Assembly: GCF_000719345.1 (NCBI RefSeq)
Contig: NZ_JOFX01000030.1
Coordinates: 15,582-79,581 of the forward strand
Direction of reading: 5' to 3'
Source of the DNA: Streptomyces sp. NRRL F-2664
GTDB taxonomy: Bacteria > Actinomycetota > Actinomycetes > Streptomycetales > Streptomycetaceae
DNA: 64,000 nucleotides
Shown here: piece by piece, positions 8,672 to 17,009 of the stretch
How the letters are laid out: each line of letters opens with the position of its first letter
How positions within the stretch are numbered: the stretch's first letter is position 1
Notes under the pieces: model-generated
The model's input: only the letters and a program-made list of their open reading frames with translations
What the model was told of the DNA's origin: nothing
Databases searched by the model: none
Made by a program: the position numbers and the translations under genes

Positions 8672-9208
8672 ATGCCCCTCACGCTCACCGCCCCCCGCCT
8701 GCGGGTCCGGGTGCCGGCCGCCCCACCGGCGAAGCGGGTGCTGGACCTCGTCGGGGCAGCCCTCCTGCTCGCAGCCCTCACCCTGCCCCTCGCGGCCGCC
8801 GCCGCCCTGCTGTTCGCGGCCACCCGCCGGCGCCCCTTCGTACGGGCGGCCGCGACGGGCCTGGCCGGGCGGCCGTTTCGGACCTGGCGCTTCGACACCG
8901 CCGCGGCGGGGCGGGCGGGGGCCCTCGTGGAGCGGTGCGCCCTCGACGCGCTCCCCCAGCTGCTGAACGTGGTCCGCGGCGAGATGTCGCTGGTCGGCCC
9001 GCGCCCGGAGGCCGGTACGGACCGCCCCGACCGGCTCCTCGTACGTCCCGGAATGACGGGTTTGTGGCAGGTGAGTGCTCGCTCCGACCTACCCTGGGAG
9101 GAGATGGGGTTGCTCGACCGGCATTATGTGGAGAACCACTGGCTGGGGATGGACCTGGCGATCCTGGCGCGGACCCCGCGGGCGGCCTACCGACAAAGGC
9201 TCGCCTGA
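8672..9208 (+). CDS. short bacterial sugar transferase
   Basis: A 178-residue membrane-anchored glycosyl-1-phosphate transferase (polyprenyl-phosphate acceptor family). It shows KRVLDLVGAALLLAAL (anchor helix), a compressed linker, then the hallmark catalytic segment ALDALPQLLNVVRGEMSLVGPRPE and RPGMTGLWQVSARSDLPWEEMGLLDRHYVENHWLGMD. It is shorter than usual (about 200-220 residues in the single-domain members) because the segment between the membrane helix and the LPQL motif is reduced and Ala-rich. No capsule or polysaccharide genes are nearby. It is read divergently from dnaK. The ATG at 8672 is preferred on alignment; an ATG at 8654 is possible. The exact sugar substrate cannot be inferred. 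Confidence 0.8.
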   Translation: MPLTLTAPRLRVRVPAAPPAKRVLDLVGAALLLAALTLPLAAAAALLFAATRRRPFVRAAATGLAGRPFRTWRFDTAAAGRAGALVERCALDALPQLLNVVRGEMSLVGPRPEAGTDRPDRLLVRPGMTGLWQVSARSDLPWEEMGLLDRHYVENHWLGMDLAILARTPRAAYRQRLA

Positions 9209-9269
9209 GCGACACAGATCACCGCACGCTCCGCTACATTGCGGCGTCGGGAATGGGTAACCTCAAGCC

Positions 9270-9298
9270 TTGACTTCATAAGTTACCGCTTAGTAAGT
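9270..9298 (+). promoter_or_regulatory. promoter and palindromic operator candidate before the EtfD-like gene
   Basis: A TTGACT -35 element (9270-9275) is followed by a palindrome TTAC-CGCTTA-GTAA (9283-9296) overlapping the -10 position (GTAAGT at 17-nt spacing). The palindrome has the size of a TetR-family operator. The assignment is by pattern only. Confidence 0.45.
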
Positions 9299-9318
9299 GC
9301 CGCCCGAGGAGCCCTCCC

Positions 9319-11991
9319 ATGCAACTCGCCGCGATCATCGTGTCGCTGGTCCTGACCGTGGTCGGCGTCGCGCTGCTCGCACGAGCCGTGGCGCAGATCT
9401 ACCGCTTCGTGAAGATCGGTCAGCCCGTGCCGGCAGGCAGCCGCACGGACGACCCGAAGGCCCGGACGATCACTCTCGTCCGGGAGTTCCTCGGCCACAG
9501 CCGCATGAACCGCTGGGGCATCGTCGGCTTCGCCCACTGGTTCGTCGCGATCGGCTTCCTGACGCTCCCGCCGACCCTCGCGCAGGCCTACGGCCAGCTC
9601 TTCCAGGCCGACTGGACGCTGCCGGTGCTGGGCGGCTTCCTGCCGTTCGAGCTCTACATCGAGTTCATCGGCCTGATGACGGTCGTCGGCATCCTCATCC
9701 TGATCGCGATCCGCCTGCTCAGCCTGCCCTCCCGGGCCGGCCGCAAGTCGCGCTTCGCCGGCTCCAAGGCCTGGCAGGCGTACTTCGTCGAATACATCAT
9801 CCTCACCATCGGCCTCGCGATCCTGTGCCTGCGCGGCCTTGAGGGCGCCATCCACCACGTGGACAGCTGGGAGCCGGCGTACGCCATCTCGTACCCCCTG
9901 GTCACGGTCTTCGACGGGCTGTCGGCGAGCGCCCTGCAGAACGCCATCTACTTCACCGCGATGATCAAGATCGGCACCTCGCTGATCTGGATGATCGTGG
10001 TCTCCCTGAACACCAACATGGGTGTCGCCTGGCACCGCTTCCTGGGCTTCCCGAACATCTGGTTCAAGCGGAACGCCGACGGCGCGTCCGCGCTGGGCGC
10101 GCTCCAGCCGATGACCAGCGGCGGCAAGGAGATCGACTTCGAGGACCCGGGCGAGGACGACAACTTCGGCGTCTCGCAGGTCGAGCAGTTCTCCTGGAAG
10201 GGCATCCTCGACTTCTCCACGTGCACCGAGTGCGGCCGCTGCCAGTCGCAGTGCCCCGCCTGGAACACGGGCAAGCCGCTGTCCCCGAAGCTCCTGATCA
10301 TGTCGCTGCGCGACCACGCGCACGCCAAGGCCCCGTACCTGCTGGCCGGCGGCGGCAAGACGATGGAGGGCGAGGAGAAGGCGTCGGCCGAGCAGCTCGC
10401 CGGCGTGCCGGCGGCCGCGCTCGCCGAGGCCGAGCGCCCGCTGATCGGCACGGTCGAGGAGAACGGCGTCATCGACCCGGACGTGCTGTGGTCCTGCACC
10501 ACCTGCGGTGCGTGCGTGGAGCAGTGCCCGGTCGACATCGAGCACATCGACCACATCGTCGACATGCGCCGCTACCAGGTGATGATCGAGTCCGCGTTCC
10601 CGTCCGAGGCGGGCACGATGCTCAAGAACCTGGAGAAGAAGGGCAACCCCTGGGGCCTGGCGAAGAAGCAGCGCGTCGAGTGGACGAAGGAGGTGGACTT
10701 CGAGGTCCCGATCATCGGCAAGGACGCGGAGGACCTCTCCGAGTTCGACTACCTCTACTGGGTCGGCTGCGCCGGCGCGCTGGAGGATCGGGCCAAGAAG
10801 ACCACGAAGGCCTTCGCGGAGCTGCTGAACATCGCGGGCGTCAAGTTCGCGATCATGGGCGGCGACGAGAAGTGCACCGGTGACTCGCCGCGCCGCCTGG
10901 GCAACGAGCCGCTGTTCCAGCAGCTGGGCCAGGAGAACGTGGCCATGCTGAACATGGCGTTCGGCGAGGACGACGACGACCCGTCGACGAAGAAGCCGAA
11001 GTCGGCGAAGCGGATCGTCTCGACCTGCCCGCACTGCTTCAACACCATCGCGAACGAGTACCCGCAGCTGGGCGGCGAGTACGAGGTCATCCACCACACG
11101 CAGCTGCTCCAGCACCTGATCGACGAGGGCCGGCTGACGCCGGTGACGCCGGTCGACGGCCTGATCACGTACCACGACCCGTGCTACCTGGGCCGGCACA
11201 ACAAGGTCTACACGCCGCCGCGCGAGATCATGTCCGCCGTGCCGGGGCTGCGGCAGCAGGAGATGCACCGCCACAAGGAGCGGGGCTTCTGCTGTGGCGC
11301 CGGTGGCGCGCGGATGTGGATGGAGGAGCGGATCGGCAAGCGCATCAACAACGAGCGCGTCGACGAGGCCCTGTCCCTGAACCCCGACATCGTCTCGACC
11401 GCGTGCCCGTTCTGCCTGGTCATGCTGACCGACTCGGTCAACGGCAAGAAGAACGAGGGCCAGGCGAAGGAGTCCGTGCAGGTCGTGGACGTGGCCCAGC
11501 TGCTGCTGGAGTCGGTCAAGGCCCCGGGCCCGACGGAGGCCGAGCTGGCCGCGCTGGCGGCTGAGGCGGAAGCCGAAGCGGCGGCCGCGGCCGCGGCCAA
11601 GGCGGCCGAGGAAGCGAAGGCGAAGGCCGAGGCGGAAGCGGCGGCTGCGGCGAAGGCGGAGGCTGAGGCGAAGGCAAAGGCCCAGGCGGACGCTGAGGCA
11701 AAGGCCGAGGCCGAGGCGGAGGCCGAGACGGCGGCGAAGACCGACGGCGAGGCGAAGGCAGCCACCGACTCCGAGGTCGAGGCCGCCGCGGAGGCGAAGA
11801 CCGAAGCCGAAGCCGCCCCTGCGGCGAAGGCGGACGCCGAAACCAAGGGCGAGCCCGAGACCGGGGCGGCAAGCGCGCCCGCGGCGGAGTCGGAGTCGGC
11901 GGTCGACGCCGAGCAGGAGTCCGAGCCCGCGGCGGAGGCCCCGGCTGACGCCGACGCCGAGCCGAAGGCGAAGGCCGAGGACGCCAAGTAG
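9319..11991 (+). CDS. EtfD-like membrane Fe-S oxidoreductase with Ala/Glu/Lys-rich tail
   Basis: An 890-residue membrane iron-sulfur reductase. Residues 1-240 hold about five to six membrane helices of NarI type (for example FAHWFVAIGFLTLPPTL and YFVEYIILTIGLAILCL). Two 4Fe-4S motifs follow (CTECGRCQSQCP near 300, CTTCGACVEQCP near 394), then two cysteine-rich CCG modules (TCPHCFNTIANEY, CCGAGGARMWMEE, ACPFCLVML) as in heterodisulfide-reductase/GlpC-like subunits. Domain order and length match mycobacterial EtfD, which passes electrons from electron-transfer flavoprotein to menaquinone in fatty-acid oxidation; that function is inferred by homology. Residues about 735-890 form a low-complexity A/E/K tail. 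The start has a GAGGAG ribosome site. A strong terminator follows. Confidence 0.85.
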   Translation: MQLAAIIVSLVLTVVGVALLARAVAQIYRFVKIGQPVPAGSRTDDPKARTITLVREFLGHSRMNRWGIVGFAHWFVAIGFLTLPPTLAQAYGQLFQADWTLPVLGGFLPFELYIEFIGLMTVVGILILIAIRLLSLPSRAGRKSRFAGSKAWQAYFVEYIILTIGLAILCLRGLEGAIHHVDSWEPAYAISYPLVTVFDGLSASALQNAIYFTAMIKIGTSLIWMIVVSLNTNMGVAWHRFLGFPNIWFKRNADGASALGALQPMTSGGKEIDFEDPGEDDNFGVSQVEQFSWKGILDFSTCTECGRCQSQCPAWNTGKPLSPKLLIMSLRDHAHAKAPYLLAGGGKTMEGEEKASAEQLAGVPAAALAEAERPLIGTVEENGVIDPDVLWSCTTCGACVEQCPVDIEHIDHIVDMRRYQVMIESAFPSEAGTMLKNLEKKGNPWGLAKKQRVEWTKEVDFEVPIIGKDAEDLSEFDYLYWVGCAGALEDRAKKTTKAFAELLNIAGVKFAIMGGDEKCTGDSPRRLGNEPLFQQLGQENVAMLNMAFGEDDDDPSTKKPKSAKRIVSTCPHCFNTIANEYPQLGGEYEVIHHTQLLQHLIDEGRLTPVTPVDGLITYHDPCYLGRHNKVYTPPREIMSAVPGLRQQEMHRHKERGFCCGAGGARMWMEERIGKRINNERVDEALSLNPDIVSTACPFCLVMLTDSVNGKKNEGQAKESVQVVDVAQLLLESVKAPGPTEAELAALAAEAEAEAAAAAAAKAAEEAKAKAEAEAAAAAKAEAEAKAKAQADAEAKAEAEAEAETAAKTDGEAKAATDSEVEAAAEAKTEAEAAPAAKADAETKGEPETGAASAPAAESESAVDAEQESEPAAEAPADADAEPKAKAEDAK

Positions 11992-11997
11992 CACATA

Positions 11998-12037
11998 CCG
12001 GAACGGCCGGTCCCCACTCGGGGGCCGGCCGTTCCGG
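11998..12037 (+). terminator. terminator after the EtfD-like gene
   Basis: A long hairpin: CCGGAACGGCCGG then CCCC, pairing with GGGG and CCGGCCGTTCCGG across a 4-nt loop, with one mismatched/bulged position. It begins 7 nt after the stop codon. Confidence 0.85.
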
Positions 12038-12290
12038 CGTTTCCCGTCGGCCCGGGCCTTGCCCGGAGGGCGGGGGCCACAGGCCCGACCTGGGCGCATT
12101 CTGTCGACAAAGCGATAAAAAACCACAGAAGGCCACGGAACTGTGCAGAACGGTCGTCCGTCCCTGCCGTCCCGTGAGGTGGGGACAACCCCCCGGGGAT
12201 CCCCTAAGGGATGTCACAGGTCAGCCGCAAACACCGCCTCTTCCGGCTGCCCGGCCACCGGAGCCCGCCGGACCAGGTACGTTCGATCAC

Positions 12291-13214
12291 GTGGCTGGAT
12301 TCAGGATCGGACGCGGCCGGGACGACAACCGCGCTCCGCAACAACCCCCGCAGCAGCAGCAGTCGTACGGTCAGCAGCAACCGCCGCCGTACGGCGGTCC
12401 GCCGTACCCGCCCGTCGGCGGTCCGCCACCGCAGCAGCAGTGGCCGCAGCCGAACGCCGGCGGCCACGGCGAACCGGAGTACTTCGACCCGTACGGTCAG
12501 CAGCACCCGCACGCGCAGCAGCCCCCGTACGGCCACGGGGACGGCGGCAACTACGGCGGCGGCAACTACAACAACGACAACCCCGGCCACACGCAGGTCT
12601 TCGCCGTCGGCGAGGACCCGTACAGCCAGGGCGCGACCTACCACGCGGGCGCTGCCGCGGCGGCCCCGGCCGGTCCGCGGCTGCCGTGGAAGGAGCTCCT
12701 CCGCGGCATCGTGACGCGGCCGGGGCAGACCTTCCTGCAGATGCGCGACTACCCCGTCTGGGGTCCGGCGCTGATCGTGACCTTCCTCTACGGCCTCCTC
12801 GCGGTCTTCGGGCTCGACGACGCCCGCCAGGACGTGATCAACGCGACCCTGTCGCAGGCCGTCCCGATCGTGCTGTCCGCCGGTGTGGCCTTCGTCATCT
12901 GCGGCCTGCTCCTCGGCGCGGTCACCCACACCCTGGCCCGCCAGATGGGCGGCGACGGCAGCTGGCAGCCCACCGTGGGCCTGTCGATGCTGGTCATGTC
13001 CGTCACGGACGCCCCGCGCCTGCTCTTCGCCGTGTTCCTCGGCGGCGACAACATGGTCGTGCAGGTGCTCGGCTGGGCCACCTGGGTCGCCGCGGGCGCG
13101 CTTTTCACCTCGCTGGTCAGCAAGTCGCACGACCTGCCGTGGCCGAAGGCGCTGGGCGCCTCGGCGATCCAGCTGATCGCACTGCTGTCGATCATCAAGC
13201 TGGGCACCATCTGA
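12291..13214 (+). CDS. Yip1-family membrane protein with Pro/Gln/Tyr-rich N-terminus
   Basis: A 307-residue protein. Residues 1-125 are low-complexity (QQPPQQQQSYGQQQPPPYGG and similar) and surely disordered. Residues about 130-307 carry five hydrophobic segments typical of Yip1-domain proteins (for example ALIVTFLYGLLAVFGLDDA, IVLSAGVAFVICGLLLGAVTHTLARQMGG, ALGASAIQLIALLSIIKLG). GTG at 12291 is preferred over an upstream in-frame ATG because the protein then begins VAGFRIGRGRDD, the usual form in this family in Streptomyces. The function in bacteria is not established. It is monocistronic, ended by a strong hairpin shared with the convergent phosphoribosyltransferase gene. Confidence 0.8.
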   Translation: MAGFRIGRGRDDNRAPQQPPQQQQSYGQQQPPPYGGPPYPPVGGPPPQQQWPQPNAGGHGEPEYFDPYGQQHPHAQQPPYGHGDGGNYGGGNYNNDNPGHTQVFAVGEDPYSQGATYHAGAAAAAPAGPRLPWKELLRGIVTRPGQTFLQMRDYPVWGPALIVTFLYGLLAVFGLDDARQDVINATLSQAVPIVLSAGVAFVICGLLLGAVTHTLARQMGGDGSWQPTVGLSMLVMSVTDAPRLLFAVFLGGDNMVVQVLGWATWVAAGALFTSLVSKSHDLPWPKALGASAIQLIALLSIIKLGTI

Positions 13215-13241
13215 CGCACCTGCGCGGACCTGCACGCACAT

Positions 13242-13281
13242 GCGGAAGGGGCCCCCGGCTGTCGCCGGGGGCCCCTTCCGC
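13242..13281. terminator. bidirectional terminator
   Basis: A perfect 18-bp stem (GCGGAAGGGGCCCCCGGC and its complement) with loop TGTC. It lies between the Yip1 gene (ends 13214) and the convergent phosphoribosyltransferase gene (ends 13303). Confidence 0.9.
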
Positions 13282-13302
13282 GTCACGACGTGAACGCGCC
13301 GG

Positions 13303-13803
13303 TCAGGCGTCGAGGACCTGGCCCTCGCGCTGGACGACGGGCGGCTCGACCGACCACGGGAAGTTGATCCACTCGTCGGTCTTCTTCCACACGTACTCGC
13401 ACTTCACGAGGGAGTGGGACTTCTCGTAGATGACGGCGGAGCGCACTTCGGCGACGTGGCCGAGGCAGAAGTCGTGCACCAGCTTCAGCGTCTTGCCGGT
13501 GTCGGCGACGTCGTCGGCGATGAGGACCTTCTTGTCGGTGAAGTCGATCGCCTCGGGCACGGGCGCCAGCATGACCGGCATCTCCAGCGTGGTGCCGACG
13601 CCGGTGTAGAACTCCACGTTCACCAGGTGGATGTTCTTGCAGTCCAGCGCGTAGGCCAGGCCGCCGGCGACGAACACACCGCCGCGGGCGATGCTCAGGA
13701 TGATGTCGGGCTCGTAGCCGTCGTCGGCGATGGTCTGCGCCAGCTCGCGCACGGCGGCTCCGAAGCCGTCGTAGGTCAGGTTCTCGCGTACTGCGTCGCT
13801 CAT
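13303..13803 (-). CDS. phosphoribosyltransferase (purine salvage type)
   Basis: A 166-residue type I phosphoribosyltransferase with the PRPP-binding signature [13 protein letters not shown] (about 91-103) and the upstream [16 protein letters not shown] flexible-loop strand. The length is usual for hypoxanthine/xanthine/guanine-type enzymes, but the base specificity cannot be read safely. The ATG overlaps the dcd stop codon (ATGA), so it forms a two-gene nucleotide-metabolism operon with dCTP deaminase. Confidence 0.85.
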   Translation of the reverse strand: MSDAVRENLTYDGFGAAVRELAQTIADDGYEPDIILSIARGGVFVAGGLAYALDCKNIHLVNVEFYTGVGTTLEMPVMLAPVPEAIDFTDKKVLIADDVADTGKTLKLVHDFCLGHVAEVRSAVIYEKSHSLVKCEYVWKKTDEWINFPWSVEPPVVQREGQVLDA

Positions 13804-14387
13804 GCCTCGTGCCTCACCTGGGTGCGGTGGAAGTTCTGGAAGGAGCGCGAGGCGGTCGGCCCGCGCTGGCCCTGGTACCTGGAGCCGTACCGTTCACTGC
13901 CGTACGGGAACTCCGCGGGCGAGCTGAGCCGGAACATGCACAGCTGCCCGATCTTCATGCCCGGCCAGAGCTTGATCGGCAGCGTGGCCAGGTTCGACAG
14001 CTCAAGGGTCACGTGCCCCGAGAAACCGGGGTCGATGAACCCGGCGGTCGAGTGCGTCACGAGACCCAGACGGCCCAGGCTCGACTTGCCCTCCAGACGG
14101 GAGGCGATGTCGTCGGGCAGCGTGATGACCTCGTAGGTCGACGCGAGGACGAACTCACCGGGGTGCAGGATGAACGCCTCGTCCCCCTCGGGCTCGACCA
14201 TCCGGGTCAGGTCGGGCTGCTCGACGGCGGGGTCGATGTGGGCGTAGCGGTGATTCTCGAACACCCGGAAGAAGCGGTCGAGACGCACATCGATGCTGGA
14301 GGGCTGCACCATCGCCTCGTCGAACGGGTCGATGCGCACCCGTCCGCTGTCGATCTCGGCCCGGATGTCTTTGTCAGAGAGAAGCAC
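13800..14387 (-). CDS. dcd: dCTP deaminase
   Basis: A 195-residue enzyme converting dCTP to dUTP for dTMP synthesis. The protein begins [37 protein letters not shown] and carries the active-site segment [29 protein letters not shown] (catalytic Glu in TLELSN) and the C-terminal [14 protein letters not shown] nucleotide-binding tail. The GTG at 14387 restores the canonical N-terminus. It is the first gene of the pair with the downstream phosphoribosyltransferase. Confidence 0.96.
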   Translation of the reverse strand: MLLSDKDIRAEIDSGRVRIDPFDEAMVQPSSIDVRLDRFFRVFENHRYAHIDPAVEQPDLTRMVEPEGDEAFILHPGEFVLASTYEVITLPDDIASRLEGKSSLGRLGLVTHSTAGFIDPGFSGHVTLELSNLATLPIKLWPGMKIGQLCMFRLSSPAEFPYGSERYGSRYQGQRGPTASRSFQNFHRTQVRHEA

Positions 14388-14515
14388 GTCCCGAGGATAC
14401 GCAGAGCGCGCGGGCCACCCCCAATCGAGAGGGGCACGCCCGCGCGCCCGGCCGTACGTGCGGCGATCAGCGCTCGGCGCCCATCGCCCGGCGGCCATCC
14501 GTCAGCGGTCGGCGG

Positions 14516-14683
14516 TCAGCGCTTGGGCGCTCCGCCGACAGGCACGGCCTGCCGCAGCCGCGCGCACCGCGGACACCGCAGGAGCCGTCCTGGCCCGATC
14601 CGGCCGGCACCGAGGTGCTGCAGCGGGAAGGAGGCGGTACTGAAAACGTGCCCTTCGGCACAACGGACGACGGTGTGCTCCAT
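14516..14683 (-). CDS. small zinc-ribbon-like protein
   Basis: A 55-residue protein starting MEHTVVRCAEGHVFSTASF with a well placed GGGAAAGGGA ribosome site. It has two Cys-containing knuckles (RCAEGHVF and LRCPRCARLRQ), i.e. CxxGH and CPxC, suggesting a single zinc site. Small orphan zinc ribbons of this kind are common in Streptomyces and have no assigned role. It lies 128 bp upstream of dcd on the same strand, with no evidence of co-function. Confidence 0.65.
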   Translation of the reverse strand: MEHTVVRCAEGHVFSTASFPLQHLGAGRIGPGRLLRCPRCARLRQAVPVGGAPKR

Positions 14684-14907
14684 CGAGTCCCTTTCCCCAA
14701 CGAGCCGTACTGCGATGAATCGCCACATTAGGGGATGATCCGCACCCGCTCCAGCCGCCGCGCTCCGCACCCACGGTACGCCCAACTCCCGCCCTCTCAT
14801 GCCCCGGTGTACGCGAAAGACACCGACGACCCCGCGGCTCGTACACCGGGGGTCGATCATGAGGTAGAGTGTGCAACGGTAGGGATCCAGGCAACTGGCC
14901 CTCTGCG

Positions 14908-14980
14908 CGGATGTAGTTTAATGGTAGAACATGAGCTTCCCAAGCTTATAGCGCGGGTTCGATTCCCGTCATCCGCTCCA
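14908..14980 (+). tRNA. tRNA-Gly (anticodon CCC)
   Basis: A 73-nt cloverleaf. Acceptor GCGGATG pairs with CATCCGC, the D-loop contains TTTAATGGTAGA, and the anticodon stem TGAGC/GCTTA encloses the loop TTCCCAA (anticodon CCC, reading GGG). The T-loop is GTTCGATTC and the 3' CCA is encoded. A rho-independent terminator follows within 6 nt. Confidence 0.97.
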
Positions 14981-14985
14981 CAGCA

Positions 14986-15012
14986 AAGCCCCAGGTCAGC
15001 GACCTGGGGCTT
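14986..15012 (+). terminator. terminator of tRNA-Gly
   Basis: A 12-bp stem AAGCCCCAGGTC / GACCTGGGGCTT with a 3-nt loop, followed by a T-containing stretch (GTTCGTTG). Confidence 0.9.
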
Positions 15013-15339
15013 GTTCGTTGTCCAGACCTCTCAGCCTGCGCCATGCCCTCCGGGTGCTCCACCTCGTGAAACGTCCTGCACGAAGGGTCTCGGCGCGCCC
15101 TCATGCGACCGGTCGCAACGTTGAACGCACTCCCAACTTTCCCGGCTAGCCGGCCGGTGTGGCGGGAGTGAAACGCTCCTCCTGCACCTCCCGAGGCCCC
15201 GACGGCGCTCCCTACCGAAGCGCAGGCGAGCTCGCCCGGAGTTTCCGGGTAGGCGGCACTCGGGCCAAAGGCCACGTCCGGCTCCCTGCCGGGGGCCGGA
15301 GCAGGCTCAGGGGTGAGCCCCCGCCCACCCGCGAAGAGA

Positions 15340-15694
15340 CGCAGGCGCACCAGCACATCGCGGCGCCGAAGGCCACCGGCTCGGAGGAGCTGTGGCGTGC
15401 CGCGGGCGCGCTGTGGCTGCGGCGACGCCAGGAGACCACCCGAGGGGGCCAGGTCCGGGCCCAGGGCCTGCGCTACGCCGTCGAATACCTCGACAGTCTC
15501 CACCACAACGACTTCGAGTTCGCCGTACGGGACCTCGGGCCGGCCGGCAAGGGTCTGCGGTCGGCACCCCTGACCTCCAGGTCCTCAACGGCACCGGCCG
15601 CCAGGTACACGGCGGCGACGTCCTGGTCATGCTCACCAACGGCCGCTTCTCCCGGCCCGCCCTCGACTTCCACGTCCGCCATCCTGTGCCGTGA
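15340..15694 (+). pseudogene. remnant of an Mrr-type restriction-endonuclease-like gene
   Basis: Two pieces of one protein family lie in different frames. The first frame reads RYAVEYLDSLHHNDFEFAVRDL (about 15470-15538). From about 15553 the +1/-1 frame reads VGTPDLQVLNGTGRQVHGG, DVLVMLTNGRFSRPALDF and stops at 15694. In intact Streptomyces members the catalytic strand with the QxK motif lies between these parts; here it has been lost together with the frame. No functional nuclease can be made. The segment from 15013 to about 15340 shows no gene. Its place just after the tRNA and next to an XRE regulator suggests a decayed accessory insertion. Confidence 0.65.
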
Positions 15695-15726
15695 CCACCA
15701 GCCGGCTCGGCGCGCGATCCGGCTCG

Positions 15727-16644
15727 TCATCGCGACCGCGATCGCGGAAGGCATGCTGCCTGCTCTTCAGGCGTCGCCGGGAATTCCGTGCCGACATATG
15801 CCTTTACGGTTTCGGCGATGAACTGCCGGCTACTGTCCGGACTCAACGCCTGGGCCTGCAAATGCGCATACAGGTCGCCGTAGAGCCGCACATCGGATCG
15901 TTTCTCCAGATAGAGGTCGCTGGTGAACCTCTCCAGATACACCACACTCACATCGGTCGCGTCGGGGAATTCGAGCAGGGAGAACTGTCCGGAGACGCCC
16001 GGGTGCGCCCCCACCTCGTAAGGGAGAACCTGCACGGTGATGTGCGGCTGGGCACCGAGGCTGTTCAGATGCTCCAGCTGTTCACGCATGATCTCGCGGC
16101 TGCCCACGACGCGCCACAGCGCCGCTTCGTCCAGTACGGCCCATAAGCGCAGCGGGTTGTCGGGGGCAGCCAGCCGTTCCTGACGTCGCAGCCGTACCTT
16201 GAGGCGTGTGGCGACCTGGTCGCCGGCGGCGTGAGGGATCGTTCCTGCGATGACCGCCCGGGCGTAGGCGGGGGTCTGCAGCAGGCCCGGGATCACCAGG
16301 GGCTCGTAGGTGCGGCTCGCGCAAGCCCCGGCCTCCAGACCGATGTAGGCGCCGTACGGGATGTCCCCGTAGGTGTTCCACCAGCCGAGTCGGCCCGATT
16401 CCCGGGCCAGCCGCATCAGGTCGTCGACGAGCTGCTGATCACGGACTCCGTACAGCAGGCAGAGGTCGCGCACGTCGCGGGGCTTGATGAGACGGCGGCC
16501 GTTCTCGAGGAGGCTGATCTTGGGCTGCGAGATCAGGAGCCGTTCCGCCACCTGCTGCGTCGTCATACCGCCGGCCTCCCGGAGCCGGCGTAGCTCCGCC
16601 CCCAACCTGCGCCTGCTGATGGTGGGATTGATGTCGACGCCCAC
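15727..16644 (-). CDS. XRE-family regulator with DUF5753 domain
   Basis: A 305-residue regulator. The Cro/C1-type helix-turn-helix (about 10-70, LGAELRRLREAGGMTTQQVAERLLISQPKISLLENG) is followed by the DUF5753 ligand-binding-like domain (about 90-285, with YIGLEAGACASRTYEPLVIPGLLQTPAYARAV and the VVGSREIMREQLEHL stretch). Start GTG at 16644 follows GGAGCGGAGGAGC. Such genes in Streptomyces usually sit beside a short DUF397 gene; none is present here, and instead a nuclease remnant converges on it. The C-terminus (EEQAACLPRSRSR) looks slightly altered. Role unknown. Confidence 0.85.
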   Translation of the reverse strand: MGVDINPTISRRRLGAELRRLREAGGMTTQQVAERLLISQPKISLLENGRRLIKPRDVRDLCLLYGVRDQQLVDDLMRLARESGRLGWWNTYGDIPYGAYIGLEAGACASRTYEPLVIPGLLQTPAYARAVIAGTIPHAAGDQVATRLKVRLRRQERLAAPDNPLRLWAVLDEAALWRVVGSREIMREQLEHLNSLGAQPHITVQVLPYEVGAHPGVSGQFSLLEFPDATDVSVVYLERFTSDLYLEKRSDVRLYGDLYAHLQAQALSPDSSRQFIAETVKAYVGTEFPATPEEQAACLPRSRSR

Positions 16645-17009
16645 GGGGTGCGCTCCTCCGCTCCGAGAACCTTGTTCCGCACGGCAGACTGCCATGCCCC
16701 AGGGGGAGTTGGATCCGTCTTGGGCCGTGTCGCGCCCTGCCTTCGACCCGGTTCGGTTCCGCCACCGCCTCATGGATTCTCGCGACCCGGACCGAGGATG
16801 CACAGAAATATCCACTTCCCCCACAAGGCCGATTAAGTCATTCACTATTTGTATTACCGGCCGCGTCGCAAATGGCCCGCGACACGGAAATGGCAAGCAA
16901 ATCCCAGCCCCTTGCAGGTTTCTGCGTAATATGCCAGCGACAGCGAGGCGATCCTGTGCGGCCGAGGCCGTCAAATACGCCACCATCCACTCACGGGAGT
17001 TTGCCCTTG
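16645..17009. other. 365-bp gap between the XRE gene and the DUF3494 gene
   Basis: No supported gene. It contains an A+T-richer stretch (about 16800-16870, with TTAAGTCATTCACTATTTGTATTA) that probably holds the divergent promoters. No clear inverted repeat was seen. Confidence 0.5.

Noticed and set aside
9283..12126. A 947-codon open frame antisense to the EtfD-like gene
   Set aside because: It is a compositional shadow of a high-GC gene: low-complexity Arg/Gly/Leu translation with no motif, opposite a protein with clear Fe-S motifs.
15159..15821. An intact 220-codon gene over the nuclease remnant
   Set aside because: Family similarity switches frame at about 15550, so the single open frame does not represent one real protein.
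14941..16700. A direct repeat of the tRNA-Gly 3' end marking an integrated element
   Set aside because: No second copy of the T-arm/acceptor sequence was seen downstream in the window.
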